IMG/VR virus record: IMGVR_UViG_3300008108_000039
Location: 103,480 to 167,479 of that record
Direction: 5' to 3' (one strand)
DNA from: a virus
DNA length: 64,000 bases
Part shown: piece by piece, positions 52,258 to 61,101 of the stretch
Position numbering within the stretch: the stretch's first letter is position 1
How the letters are laid out: each line of letters begins with the position of its first letter
Notes under the pieces: model-generated
Told to the model about the DNA's origin: nothing
The model's input: only the letters and a program-made list of their open reading frames with translations
Databases searched by the model: none
Program-made: the position numbers and the translations under genes

Positions 52258-53360
52258 TACTTATTAACTTTAAAATAATAACTATTATCACTTATAATTG
52301 TTTCACCAGTTGATAATACAGTTTTAATTAAAAATTTATAATAACGATCTGGTTCTAATCCATTCATATATAAAGTAAAATAATTACCTACTGAATCACA
52401 ACTAATTTTAGTATAATTTGTATCATAATCTATAATAATTTCTTGGGTATCCAAATCTACTAATGACCAATATGAAGTAGGTGGTAAAATTTTATTTACT
52501 AAATATATGGAAGTAGTTTGAAATACCCTAGTAGGATATTTATCTCTTACATTTATTCTAAAACGTTGTACTGAATCTTGTTTAAATTCACCTTTATTTT
52601 CTCCCATAGTAGCTACAAATAAGTTATTATTTATGGCTTGTAAAGATCCAGGAGAATATGATGAATCATCCCATCTAATTTCTAAACATGGAGGGTAAAT
52701 TGTATGGGTATTATCTGAAAAATATTTTGTTTCAAATTTAGAAGCTGAAGTAAATTCTATAGATGATGAATGTTTTAAAATAATACCATAATTAGGTATA
52801 GAAGAACTATACCATGCATTTACAGTATTAGTTATATCCATTTCTATATCTTTAGAAGTAGAAAAACTAAAAGATTGTGTTGATTGATAATTTGAACCTG
52901 TATACCATAATCCACCTCCAACTGTACCATTAACTCTATAAGAGCCTGTAGTACCTGTTGGTAAGCTTCCAACAATAAACCATGTGCTACCACTTACTAA
53001 ATCTTTATATTGCCAACTAGCACCATTACTAGTAATGGGAGAATTAGCTAATCTACCCGTACCTTTATTCCAGTCAACAGCTATGGGGTGATTAAACAAG
53101 GTGTAATTTAGAGGTAAAGCAGTAGCATTAGCTAAATATGCTTTAAAATAAGCACTATAATTATTACCATTAACTTTACTAGTAATAGTATCAACAATCT
53201 CGTCTGTAGGAAATTTAATTAAAACACGGGATACTTCATCAGTTCCATTGATACTATAATATGTACTAACTTCTAGTATTTCGTCTAATCCCGTGTTAGT
53301 AGTGGGATAGAATGAATATAAAGTAGCACTTTTTTCAGGAAATATTTTATAAACAGCCAT
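52257..53360 (-). CDS. Baseplate-region protein with DNRLRE-like domain (367 aa)
   Basis: The N-terminal ~230 residues (YKIFPEKSATLYSFYPTTNT, GLDEILEVSTYY, RVLIKFPTDEIVD, then an ENTVNAWYSSSIPNYGIILK-like strand set) resemble the DNRLRE/Carbohydrate-binding-type sandwich with Asn/Ser turns. The C-terminus has fibronectin-like strands (YWSLVDLDTQEIIIDYDTNY, FTLYMNGLEPDRYYKFLIKT). It lies in a wedge operon between a peptidase gene and the 1600-residue gene. It may be the gp8-like plate component. A TATTTATA box sits 18-25 bases upstream. Confidence 0.55.
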   Translation of the reverse strand: MAVYKIFPEKSATLYSFYPTTNTGLDEILEVSTYYSINGTDEVSRVLIKFPTDEIVDTITSKVNGNNYSAYFKAYLANATALPLNYTLFNHPIAVDWNKGTGRLANSPITSNGASWQYKDLVSGSTWFIVGSLPTGTTGSYRVNGTVGGGLWYTGSNYQSTQSFSFSTSKDIEMDITNTVNAWYSSSIPNYGIILKHSSSIEFTSASKFETKYFSDNTHTIYPPCLEIRWDDSSYSPGSLQAINNNLFVATMGENKGEFKQDSVQRFRINVRDKYPTRVFQTTSIYLVNKILPPTSYWSLVDLDTQEIIIDYDTNYTKISCDSVGNYFTLYMNGLEPDRYYKFLIKTVLSTGETIISDNSYYFKVNK

Positions 53361-53377
53361 AATTTAATGTTATTACA

Positions 53378-53385
53378 TATAAATA
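53378..53385 (-). promoter_or_regulatory. TATTTATA box before DNRLRE-like gene
   Basis: The box lies in the 34-base gap between the M15 peptidase stop and the next start. Confidence 0.35.
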
Positions 53386-53394
53386 TAATGTTTA

Positions 53395-53928
53395 TTAAAT
53401 ATTTACATAAGTTGTACCAGGTATAAAATCTTTTCTATTATGTTTATCTAATAACTGTTTCCAAGTATAACCAAAATCTTTTTGAAAATGTGGTGAATCT
53501 TTAAATTTCCAATTACCTCCCCATTCCCATCCATTAGACTTAAGAATATTTACTACTTCCATCCAATCAGCTTTACCATCTTTATCAAAATCTTTTACTT
53601 CATTCCAAGATGCTGATTCAAAAGTATTATTGTTATCATTATCTGCAAGTAATACTATATCCAAAGCTAATCCATAGTTATGTATGCTTTGTCCACCTTT
53701 AGCTTTAGTTACTATACCTAAACGTTTACCATTATTATCAAATAATTTTGTTCTACCTTGAGCAAATAAAGCGTCTTGTTCAGCAAAAGTTCTTAAAGTA
53801 TAAGCAAATCTACAAATTGCTCGACCTGTTAAAGCAGGCACAATTTGTGATCTATATATATGTTCTACTTCATTTTTTACTTTTGGATGTAACTGTTGAA
53901 TTCGATTTAATGTAATTTTATCTTCCAT
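53395..53928 (-). CDS. M15-family L-alanyl-D-glutamate peptidase (endolysin or tail-associated)
   Basis: The 177-residue zinc peptidase has FAYTLRTFAEQDALFAQGRT, then GGQSIHNYGLALDIVLL (His83, Asp90), a GWEWGGNWK turn and DSPHFQKDFGYTW (His147), the full M15C set. It also has DFDKDGKADWMEVVN, which inserts a Ca-binding-like loop (DKDGKADW) between zinc ligands. It cuts the stem peptide of peptidoglycan. No signal peptide. Its place inside the baseplate operon suggests a tail-tip role in cell-wall penetration, but it may equally be the lysis endolysin. Confidence 0.88.
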   Translation of the reverse strand: MEDKITLNRIQQLHPKVKNEVEHIYRSQIVPALTGRAICRFAYTLRTFAEQDALFAQGRTKLFDNNGKRLGIVTKAKGGQSIHNYGLALDIVLLADNDNNNTFESASWNEVKDFDKDGKADWMEVVNILKSNGWEWGGNWKFKDSPHFQKDFGYTWKQLLDKHNRKDFIPGTTYVNI

Positions 53929-53938
53929 AAATTAATTT

Positions 53939-55747
53939 TTAATAAATAACAACTCTACCTTGTATATCTGTGTTAGGATATCTAACTTCGAATATTGATG
54001 GGTCTAATGAAGGGTAAATATTACCATTTTTAGTAGCTCCCATTATATCATAACCATATTGAGAATAAATAACCCCAGTACTATCTTGTTTATTTACAAT
54101 TTCTACTTTTACTACTGATTGTACTCCTTTAACTTGTAAAAGTTTAGAATATATATCAGATATAATAATTGGTTGATTAATTTGCCAAGAATTAATATTA
54201 AAATGATCTTGTAAAACGGCTATACAACTTTGCAATACATCTTTATTATTGTATCCTGTTGAAGTAGTAATATCAAAATTAACTCCTATATTAATATAGA
54301 AAGCATCTCTAATATTAATAGCATCAGTAACCATTCTATATTCATTTAAATAAGTAGTTAAATTTTGTTTTAATGTAGTAGAAGCAGTAGTTAATTGTTT
54401 AGATGCATTATAAGCTAAAATATATAAATCTAAGGATAATGGATTATCAGATATTCCTCTTTCATTAAAGTCTTGAGTAATATAAGCTTTAGCTATACTT
54501 CCATAATTTGAAGGTAAAGATAAAGTTCTTACTATATAATCATTTTTAGTAACAGCACGTAATTGAGAAGAATAAGCATATAAAGCATTATTTCTAATTT
54601 CTTCAATTTCATCTCCTCCTCTACCACCTACAGCAGGAGTAGGATTATTTGATACCACACTATTAATAATAGTACTAGCCAAACCTCCAGAATAACCTGA
54701 TTTAAATGTAACTCCTGTTGTATCAATTACTGTTAAATCATTTACAGGTACATTTGAAGTAATACCTCCTCCTACTAAATATCTTACAGTTAATGTAGTA
54801 TTAGATGGAGCAATACCATATTCTTGAGTATAAAATATAGAGGCTTGATTAAAATTATCTCTTAATAAAGATATACCTGGTACTAAACCTAATTGAATAT
54901 TATCAGGATTAGGTAAAATAGTATTATCATTTCTAGTAGATACCCCAGCTCCAAATTCTAATTGCAATGTATCATCTGATAAAAATCTAGATACAAATCT
55001 ATATGGTACACGTTGAATTGTAAGTAAATAAGGTACCTGGTCTGTTACTGATGTTGGATTATTAATTTTATTAAATATACTAGATTGGGCAAGATAAGGT
55101 ACTTCGTACCATTTATTTCCTTGAGTATCCGTTATGTCTAGTACTTGTAATATATTATTATCACTTACAGTAGCGGTTGAAAATTTTTGTGGAGTATTAA
55201 ATGAAAATGTTGTTGATTTTATTTCGGCTGAGATAGCTTGTACTGATTTTTTAACTAAAAAATAGGTAGCATCAACATATGTGATAACAGCACTTCCAGT
55301 ATTACTAAAATCTATTTGTTCAGTTGTTATAAACTTAGTTCCTGTAGAAGTTGATGTAATAACTGTATTTTCAGGAACTAATAAGGCAAAAGATGTATCA
55401 GGAATTGTTATTCCACCAGCTACTTTATTAGGCATTAATTGGTAAATATCAACGGTTGTTGATGAAGCGTATGATACTTTAGGGCGATAACCTAAAACAT
55501 AAGATAAAGCATATAAATTTGCTTTTTCTTTAGCATATAATAAAAAGTTTTCTTGAACTTGAGTATCTAAATAAAATGACATTACATCACCAACATAAGA
55601 TGCCATTTCAATAAACATATTTCCAGGGTTAGCATCTGAAAAATCATTGTATGCTGTTGGAAAGTATGTTTTAGCATAATTTATAAGGTTTGCCTTAAAA
55701 TCACTAAAATTTTTATTTAAATACGATATATTTTTTTCTTCGTTCAT
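53939..55747 (-). CDS. Baseplate wedge protein, T4 gp6-like
   Basis: The 602-residue protein starts with NKNFSDFKANLINYAKTYFP, then FSDANPGNMFIEMASYVGDVMSFYLDTQVQ written in two blocks, the family's signature for wedge protein gp6/J-type (Asn-Pro-Gly then a hydrophobic helix). The long middle is beta-rich, and a C-terminal LLQVKGVQSVVKVEIVNKQD occurs as in gp6/J. gp6 makes the inner ring joining wedges in the baseplate. It starts three bases after gp25, the usual order. Confidence 0.82.
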   Translation of the reverse strand: MNEEKNISYLNKNFSDFKANLINYAKTYFPTAYNDFSDANPGNMFIEMASYVGDVMSFYLDTQVQENFLLYAKEKANLYALSYVLGYRPKVSYASSTTVDIYQLMPNKVAGGITIPDTSFALLVPENTVITSTSTGTKFITTEQIDFSNTGSAVITYVDATYFLVKKSVQAISAEIKSTTFSFNTPQKFSTATVSDNNILQVLDITDTQGNKWYEVPYLAQSSIFNKINNPTSVTDQVPYLLTIQRVPYRFVSRFLSDDTLQLEFGAGVSTRNDNTILPNPDNIQLGLVPGISLLRDNFNQASIFYTQEYGIAPSNTTLTVRYLVGGGITSNVPVNDLTVIDTTGVTFKSGYSGGLASTIINSVVSNNPTPAVGGRGGDEIEEIRNNALYAYSSQLRAVTKNDYIVRTLSLPSNYGSIAKAYITQDFNERGISDNPLSLDLYILAYNASKQLTTASTTLKQNLTTYLNEYRMVTDAINIRDAFYINIGVNFDITTSTGYNNKDVLQSCIAVLQDHFNINSWQINQPIIISDIYSKLLQVKGVQSVVKVEIVNKQDSTGVIYSQYGYDIMGATKNGNIYPSLDPSIFEVRYPNTDIQGRVVIY

Positions 55748-55749
55748 TA

Positions 55750-56160
55750 TTAATTAAATTGAACTGTAATTTGATCAGATGCTCCAGATATATTTAATCT
55801 GTAGCTTATTGTTATATTTAATGTATTATAATCAGGATTGGAATTAATATCAATATCAGTTAATGTTACTTCAGGTATAAAAGTATTTACAGCGTTTATT
55901 ATTTTAAATCTTATTATTTCATTATTATCTTCATTTATTCCTTCAAATAATGAACGCCTTAAATCAGCCCCAAATTCCGGGTTCATTACTCTTTCACCCT
56001 TATCAGTTAATAATAAATTAATTAAATTTGACCTAATTTGATCTTTAGTACTATAAGTTCTATTAAAAGCACTAGGAGAACTAAAAGGTAGTGATATTCC
56101 AATTGCAATATTTTTTTGTAAATCTAATGGATTTACGCGTATTGTTTGTTGAATTGGCAT
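55750..56160 (-). CDS. Baseplate wedge protein, T4 gp25-like
   Basis: The 136-residue protein carries the gp25 signature: KDQIRSNLINLLLTDKGERV, MNPEFGADLRRSLFEGINED, then a helix and EVTLTDIDINSNPDYNTLNI with ISYRLNISGASDQITVQF. gp25 is a conserved sheath-polymerisation platform in contractile injection systems, with an EPR-like core (here NPEFG). It is followed by gp6 and preceded by a small helical protein. Confidence 0.88.
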   Translation of the reverse strand: MPIQQTIRVNPLDLQKNIAIGISLPFSSPSAFNRTYSTKDQIRSNLINLLLTDKGERVMNPEFGADLRRSLFEGINEDNNEIIRFKIINAVNTFIPEVTLTDIDINSNPDYNTLNITISYRLNISGASDQITVQFN

Positions 56161-56161
56161 A

Positions 56162-56527
56162 TTAATCTAAATTTCTTAACCCTTGTCTGTCCATTGGTGT
56201 CATATTATTAGCAGCATCTTCTATAAAAGCTAAATATGGATTTACTTTTTCACCAGTAGATTCATCAACGGCATCTATTACTTTTAAACTATTAGTTGCT
56301 GAAGGTTGTGAAAATCCAAAAACTTCACCCATTTGAGTAGCTAATTGATTACGTACATTCGATACAGTCGATGGTACATTAGCACTAGTAAAATTTAAAG
56401 TTTTATTTTCACGTAATGCTTTTTTTTCCTGTCTAGCCATATGTTCTTCAAGAATATAAGGCAATTCTTCATGAATGGCATCAACTACGGCTTCTTTAAT
56501 TAATTTTTTAAATGTTTTAGTGTTCAT
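56162..56527 (-). CDS. Small helical protein before gp25, leader-like N-terminus
   Basis: The 121-residue product begins MNTKTFKKLIKEAVVDAIHE, related to the LKxIIREAI-type leaders, and then HEELPYILEEHMARQEKKAL. The C-terminal half has VPSTVSNVRNQLATQMGEVF, GFSQPSATNSLKVID and YLAFIEDAANNMTPMDR. It directly precedes gp25 by one base and may be a baseplate accessory rather than a packaged protein. A TATTTATA box is only 4-11 bases upstream. Confidence 0.5.
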   Translation of the reverse strand: MNTKTFKKLIKEAVVDAIHEELPYILEEHMARQEKKALRENKTLNFTSANVPSTVSNVRNQLATQMGEVFGFSQPSATNSLKVIDAVDESTGEKVNPYLAFIEDAANNMTPMDRQGLRNLD

Positions 56528-56530
56528 AAT

Positions 56531-56538
56531 TATAAATA
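56531..56538 (-). promoter_or_regulatory. TATTTATA box before wedge genes
   Basis: The box lies in the 12-base gap, very close to the ATG at 56527, as in the TerL case. Confidence 0.35.
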
Positions 56539-56539
56539 T

Positions 56540-57811
56540 TTATCCTTGTAAATTTTTTTGATCTATTATTAATTTTAGTTCATTTACTAATACTTGAGGA
56601 TCTTGAGTAAATGAATAATCACTCCTAAGTGTTTCTACACCATAACGATCAATAGCTACAGCATAGTGTCGTTTATTACCTTCAACGATAAATTGTGTAT
56701 TTTGTTCTTCTTTAATATTAAATTTAAAACCTTTATAATCTTCAAATTTAGTTGAAGATCTAATTGAATTTAGTAATGATGTTAATTGATTATTATTTAA
56801 CATATTTGTAGTTTTACCATCAATTAATCCATTAACATTATTTATTTCTAATTTAAGACTTTCTAAGTCAAATATAGCTGATTGTAAAAGAGGAGATACT
56901 ACTGCTAAAACTGAACTTAATCCAACTATTATTCTTTCAGCTCTTACTAAAATATTTTGTAGTTTAAGTATAAAGTTAACAGGTATACCAATACCAGGAG
57001 GAACAGAAGTTGGTATAGGAATTGATAAAATTGCTCTAACTATTGCACTAAATATGTTAATATATAATTGATATTTAGTAACTTGCTCAGATATTTTTAA
57101 TAAATTTTGTTCAACTTCGTTTATAGCTTTTAATGTATTATCTCTAAGTATTATAGCTTGTTGTATTTTTTCTTCAGTATCAGCTTTATCTATAACTTCA
57201 TTTGTTTGATCTACTAAATTTTGTAATCGTTCATTTTGAGATATAGCTTTAATTAAAATTTCTGTTAGCGCTAAAGTTAAAATAGGTACTAAGTCTTTTT
57301 TAGCAAAATTCTTTAATGATTCTAATCTTTTTTTTCTTGCTTCGTCTTTTTCCTTTTTACTTCTTTTTTTTCTTTGTTGAAGTTTATCTTTTAATTTTTT
57401 TAATTTATCTTTAGATTTAGCATAAGGATCACTTACTATAGTAAGTAAACGTTTATCTAAATCATTTTGTTCTTCTTGAAGAAGCTTTTTATTAACCTCA
57501 TAATTTTTATTTTCTAAAGTTATAGCAATATTATATTCTTCTTCAGTTAATAACGGTGGTTTAGATTTATATTTTTTTTCTAAATCTAAAAGTTTTTGAG
57601 TATGATTAATTTCTAAATTAATCTTTTTTTGGATTGTTTGTTCTATTTCATTTTTTAATCTATCTACAATACTTAAAGATCCTTGCTTAATTTTTTGTAT
57701 AGCATTATTTTTTAATTGATCTCCAAAAGCCGTAGGAGGTTGTATTGTAGCTATAGTACTATTTATTTCAGAAGGAATTAAACTAGATATGTTAGTTGTA
57801 TTGTTAGACAT
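56540..57811 (-). CDS. Coiled-coil protein with hydrophobic segments, baseplate cluster, unknown
   Basis: The protein has 423 residues. Residues ~45-170 are a strongly charged coiled coil (LEKKYKSKPPLLTEEEYNIA, KLKKLKDKLQQRKKRSKKEK). Residues ~175-195 and ~245-330 hold hydrophobic stretches (LVPILTLALTEILIKAI, YINIFSAIVRAILSIPIP, IIVGLSSVLAVVSPLLQSAI), long enough for membrane insertion. The C-terminus is a compact domain (FIVEGNKRHYAVAIDRYGVE). It overlaps the spike gene by one base. It could be a tail-tip protein ejected into the membrane or a hub component; no family known to me. Confidence 0.5.
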   Translation of the reverse strand: MSNNTTNISSLIPSEINSTIATIQPPTAFGDQLKNNAIQKIKQGSLSIVDRLKNEIEQTIQKKINLEINHTQKLLDLEKKYKSKPPLLTEEEYNIAITLENKNYEVNKKLLQEEQNDLDKRLLTIVSDPYAKSKDKLKKLKDKLQQRKKRSKKEKDEARKKRLESLKNFAKKDLVPILTLALTEILIKAISQNERLQNLVDQTNEVIDKADTEEKIQQAIILRDNTLKAINEVEQNLLKISEQVTKYQLYINIFSAIVRAILSIPIPTSVPPGIGIPVNFILKLQNILVRAERIIVGLSSVLAVVSPLLQSAIFDLESLKLEINNVNGLIDGKTTNMLNNNQLTSLLNSIRSSTKFEDYKGFKFNIKEEQNTQFIVEGNKRHYAVAIDRYGVETLRSDYSFTQDPQVLVNELKLIIDQKNLQG

Positions 57812-58986
57812 TACACAGTTGTGTTTTGTTTAGATAAAATTTTTAATAACTTTTTTTCATCCATTTCATTAACTAAAAATTCATTTAATTTAGTAGCAGC
57901 AGCATTAATTTGTATTAAATTAGATCCCGCTGGAGTAGATACTGCTGATGATAATTTTGAACAAAATATAGATAATTGATTTTGTAATTTAGATAAAAAG
58001 TCTACTAACTGAATTCCTAATACTAAAGGTTCATCTGGTAGACTATCATTTTTTGTACCTAAACAAATAAATTTAGAATTAATATGTACTCTTTCTTTAG
58101 CATTTAAGTTAATAACATTATTAGTATTTAATTCAATATTAGTTGTAGCAAATAATAATACATCATCTTTTTTAGAATTTATTACTATTCTATCAGAGTT
58201 TAATATTAATTGGGGGCCATAATATTTTTCTGGTGATGTTGGATTTGTAATAGGATTTAATATTCCTTTTCTATCAGTAATAAGAGGAATACTCTGTGTT
58301 GAGGTAAAATAAATAGAAGAAAATTCTTGATTTATTTTTTCAATATGAATAGGACTATTTTTATCTATATTATGTCCATTAGTTATTATTATAATAGGAT
58401 CACCATCTTCTCCAGGCCCACTACTCCACTCATTTAAATTAGCTTTATCTTTTACTGTACTACCAAAACGAATTGTATTACCTTTTCTACCCTGTATTAT
58501 TTTATCTCCTTCAAAACATAATAAATTTCTTATATCTTCATTAGATTTAAAAGTTTTAAAAGAATAACTATCACCAGCGGGCTGAGCATTTTGTTGAGAA
58601 TTATTCCATATATTTATAGTGTTTGTATAATAAGTTTGAATTGCATTAGATACTTCTTGTGATGCCGCTGAAGGGGATTCTTGCAAAGCTACTAATTCAC
58701 CTACTAAAGGATAAGAAATATCAGAACTAAAAGGTTTAGCTATTTTACAAGTATCTAAAAAAGAATCACTATAATCTCCTACTATATTTTTAGCTCCATC
58801 ATAATCAAGATAAAAAATAGTTCCAACAGCACTAAATCCACCTACTTTTTCAAATTGCTTTTTTGTAGGTGTATTTTCAGTAGTAACAACACCGTATACC
58901 CTACCTACTTGTGTTTTAGAAGTAGAGTTAAATATAGGTCTGTTACTTGATAAAAGTATCCCACTTAAATTTTGCCTTATTATCAT
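57811..58986 (-). CDS. Baseplate hub/spike protein, T4 gp5 C-domain-like
   Basis: The 391-residue product has an N-terminal OB-like segment (KTQVGRVYGVVTTENTPTKK, VGTIFYLDYDGAKNIVGDY), a middle with TVKDKANLNEWSSGPGEDGD, and a C-terminal region of short beta strands (GPQLILNSDRIVINSKKDDV, LLFATTNIELNTNNVINLNA, KERVHINSKFICLGTKNDSL). These resemble the triple-stranded spike of gp5 and of VgrG. No lysozyme domain is visible. It ends in a helical tail. The position before gp25 and gp6 fits a hub spike. Confidence 0.6.
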   Translation of the reverse strand: MIIRQNLSGILLSSNRPIFNSTSKTQVGRVYGVVTTENTPTKKQFEKVGGFSAVGTIFYLDYDGAKNIVGDYSDSFLDTCKIAKPFSSDISYPLVGELVALQESPSAASQEVSNAIQTYYTNTINIWNNSQQNAQPAGDSYSFKTFKSNEDIRNLLCFEGDKIIQGRKGNTIRFGSTVKDKANLNEWSSGPGEDGDPIIIITNGHNIDKNSPIHIEKINQEFSSIYFTSTQSIPLITDRKGILNPITNPTSPEKYYGPQLILNSDRIVINSKKDDVLLFATTNIELNTNNVINLNAKERVHINSKFICLGTKNDSLPDEPLVLGIQLVDFLSKLQNQLSIFCSKLSSAVSTPAGSNLIQINAAATKLNEFLVNEMDEKKLLKILSKQNTTV

Positions 58987-59372
58987 TATTTATATTCTAT
59001 TTGTGGCGTAGGAGTTTGTTCTAATAATTTTTGTCCTTGTTCTTGTATAGCTTTTTGTTCTTCTAACAACGATTCAATTTCACTCATATCAAATAAATCA
59101 CTATTATTGTTTACATTAGAACTAGCAGCACGTTGCGCAATAGCGGCCATTTTTATTAATTGTTCATTGTTTTTTACATTAACATCAATTAAATCTTTAA
59201 CAGTAGGCATTAACATTACGGCAGATCCTGCATTAGACGTGGCAATTGGTGTCATAGAATCTATAAGTCCACCAATTTGCTTATCAATATCCTTATTATT
59301 TTTATGTATTTTCTTAAATAAATCCGCTAAGGACATACCTTCAAATACTTCTATGCTATTAAAATTAGTCAT
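58986..59372 (-). CDS. Small helical protein beside spike gene, unknown
   Basis: The protein has 128 residues. The N-terminus SIEVFEGMSLADLFKKIHKN, then NKDIDKQIGGLID, is distinctive. Next SAVMLMPTVKDLIDVNVKN and a helix (LIKMAAIAQRAAS) lead to a Glu/Gln coiled coil (EIESLLEEQKAIQEQGQKLL) and TPTPQIEYK. It overlaps the spike gene by one base. Probably a spike partner or an accessory of sigma-region genes; function unknown. Confidence 0.5.
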   Translation of the reverse strand: MTNFNSIEVFEGMSLADLFKKIHKNNKDIDKQIGGLIDSMTPIATSNAGSAVMLMPTVKDLIDVNVKNNEQLIKMAAIAQRAASSNVNNNSDLFDMSEIESLLEEQKAIQEQGQKLLEQTPTPQIEYK

Positions 59373-59401
59373 AAATTAGGTTTATCAATAAATATGAATA
59401 A

Positions 59402-60367
59402 TTATATTTTTATACAACCATGTTTATAATATTCATTATATAGTTTAGTACGTAACGTATCTAATTTTTTTATAGTTTTGGTAATCTGAGGAGTGGATAC
59501 ATCAGTCATTTCTCTAATATAGATATATAATGCTTTTTTATTAAATACTTCTAATGTTTCACGTTTACGAAACAATTCAATAATAGCATCTGCTGTCTTA
59601 GCATCTTGAATTTTTGGAAAGAGACTATGTATATTTTTATCTATATAATTAATATATTGATTTATGAATACATTGGGAGAATGCAATTCATCTATAGCAT
59701 CCATAGACTCATATAAATGAGATTTATCTTCATCTAATTCATCAATATCAGCTTTTTCTTGTAATTTAGCATAATTATTTTTATTATAATTAATTAAATA
59801 ACGCTTAGCAATAGTGCCAAAATAAGAATATGCTTTAGGAGGTGTTAATTTAGATATTTTATCCCAACACTCAGGACTTACATTTATACAATTAATAGTA
59901 ATAAAATTATCTATTTGTTCCTGAGTAATAGTAACAGCATTATTAGTATATTCTATAAAAGAATCTTTTACATAATGCTCTTTAAATTCTTTAACTATTA
60001 TTCTATACAATCTATCATTAACACTTTTACTATGGTTAAATAAATGCAACTTTTCAAGAAGAAAAGTAATTACTTCATGCTTTAATTCTTCAATTGTATC
60101 AGTATCAGTATAATAAAATTTAAATGTATGAATAATATTCTCAGCTAACTTATAGAAAGAATATTTTATTCGTTCATTATAAATAATGTTACGTTTAGCC
60201 TGATCAAAGCAGGATAGATACTCAATAATAGCATCTTCAGTGTCTTGGGTAAAGTAAACTTGGGGTTCTTTGGGTTTACGTTTGCGGGGTTTACCTCTTT
60301 TAGTTAGAGATAAAATTTCATCGTCGGCAAATAATTCCGAATCGAAGTCTTCATCATAGTACGTCAT
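59402..60367 (-). CDS. Late-transcription sigma factor, T4 gp55-like
   Basis: The 321-residue protein has an acidic start (YYDEDFDSELFADDEI), a basic patch (KRGKPRKRKPKEPQ), then the phage sigma-like block FTQDTEDAIIEYLSCFDQAK, RNIIYNERIKYSFYKLAENI, IHTFKFYY and KAYSYFGTIAKRYLINYNKN, matching region 2 of gp55 family members. The C-terminus (VSTPQITKTIKKLDTLRTKL) forms a helix-turn-helix-like end. In T4, gp55 directs host RNA polymerase to TATAAATA promoters. The many TATTTATA boxes here may be its targets. Lies between early genes and baseplate genes, a sensible switch point. Confidence 0.72.
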   Translation of the reverse strand: MTYYDEDFDSELFADDEILSLTKRGKPRKRKPKEPQVYFTQDTEDAIIEYLSCFDQAKRNIIYNERIKYSFYKLAENIIHTFKFYYTDTDTIEELKHEVITFLLEKLHLFNHSKSVNDRLYRIIVKEFKEHYVKDSFIEYTNNAVTITQEQIDNFITINCINVSPECWDKISKLTPPKAYSYFGTIAKRYLINYNKNNYAKLQEKADIDELDEDKSHLYESMDAIDELHSPNVFINQYINYIDKNIHSLFPKIQDAKTADAIIELFRKRETLEVFNKKALYIYIREMTDVSTPQITKTIKKLDTLRTKLYNEYYKHGCIKI

Positions 60368-60427
60368 TTATTATTCTATTTTTAATAGATATAATATGAA
60401 AGAAAAATAACGTAACCAAACTAGTTT

Positions 60428-60700
60428 TTAAGAATTGTTAAAATCGCTTATGATTTCTTGAATTTCTTTTAAATTTCGAAAGAAAGTACCAACTTCATCA
60501 TCAGCTTGAAATGCTCCTAAAGTATCTAATTCTCTTAATTTTGAATCAGAATTAGCAATAATAATACTTATTGCATCAATATATTCTTGTTGTTTAATAA
60601 CAGTTTTTTCTAAGACTTTATTACGTCTAAGAAGTAAAATAGCTCCAATAATAACTATTTCAATTACATGGATTAAAACAACCCAAAAGGCAATTATCAT
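60428..60700 (-). CDS. Small membrane protein with GAFQADDEVGTFF motif
   Basis: The 90-residue protein has one N-terminal membrane segment (WVVLIHVIEIVIIGAILLL, about 6-24), a basic stop-transfer (RRNK), and a helix ending LGAFQADDEVGTFFRNLKEI. The latter motif recurs in environmental T4-like phages, next to sigma factor genes. Function unknown; an inner-membrane protein with cytosolic tail is likely. Confidence 0.6.
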   Translation of the reverse strand: MIIAFWVVLIHVIEIVIIGAILLLRRNKVLEKTVIKQQEYIDAISIIIANSDSKLRELDTLGAFQADDEVGTFFRNLKEIQEIISDFNNS

Positions 60701-60710
60701 AAATAATTAA

Positions 60711-60911
60711 TTATCTAGGTGCAAATTGATTTTCAAAATCATCAGGTTCAATAGTAATCATTTCACGTATAGCTTCAATAGATTCTTTTAATTGATCTAC
60801 AGACTCAAGAATTTTTTCTTGTCCCATATTCCTATTCACCTCAATATTGATTTTATTTACCAAAGCGTCAGTTTGTACTAATTTTTGTAATACGTTGTTT
60901 TTGTATCTCAT
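60711..60911 (-). CDS. Small helical protein (66 aa), unknown
   Basis: The product consists of two amphipathic helices (NVLQKLVQTDALVNKINIEV, SVDQLKESIEAIREMITI) and a short acidic end (EPDDFENQFAPR). It is transcribed from a strong promoter candidate and ends ten bases before the next start, so it heads the sigma-factor transcript. Family not recognised. Confidence 0.55.
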   Translation of the reverse strand: MRYKNNVLQKLVQTDALVNKINIEVNRNMGQEKILESVDQLKESIEAIREMITIEPDDFENQFAPR

Positions 60912-60927
60912 AATATATGTTTATATA

Positions 60928-60957
60928 TAAATATACGCTTCTTTTTAAACCATGCAA
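60928..60957 (-). promoter_or_regulatory. Bacteroidota-type promoter heading sigma-factor unit
   Basis: Coding strand TTG (60957-60955), exactly 19 bases, then TATATTTA (60935-60928), against the consensus TTTG-N19-TAnnTTTG. The start would fall near 60920, nine bases before the ATG at 60911. A TATTTATA box (60933-60926) overlaps, so early and late control may be combined. Confidence 0.55.
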
Positions 60958-61054
60958 CCTTTATTACCTTACTACCCTCTTTTCTTCTATCATTTATATT
61001 TTAATCAAATGTGGTTTGAAGTTACGAAAAGTTCCTTGCATTTCCAAAGAAGAA

Positions 61055-61074
61055 GGATGACTTTTTAGTCATCC
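61055..61074 (-). terminator. Hairpin terminator after 214-residue protein gene
   Basis: An 8-bp perfect stem (GGATGACT / AGTCATCC) with a 4-base loop is followed on the minus strand by TTCTTCTTTGG. It lies 28 bases past the stop and ahead of the promoter at 60928-60957. Confidence 0.75.
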
Positions 61075-61101
61075 CTACTTATATATTGTTTTATATTAAT
61101 A

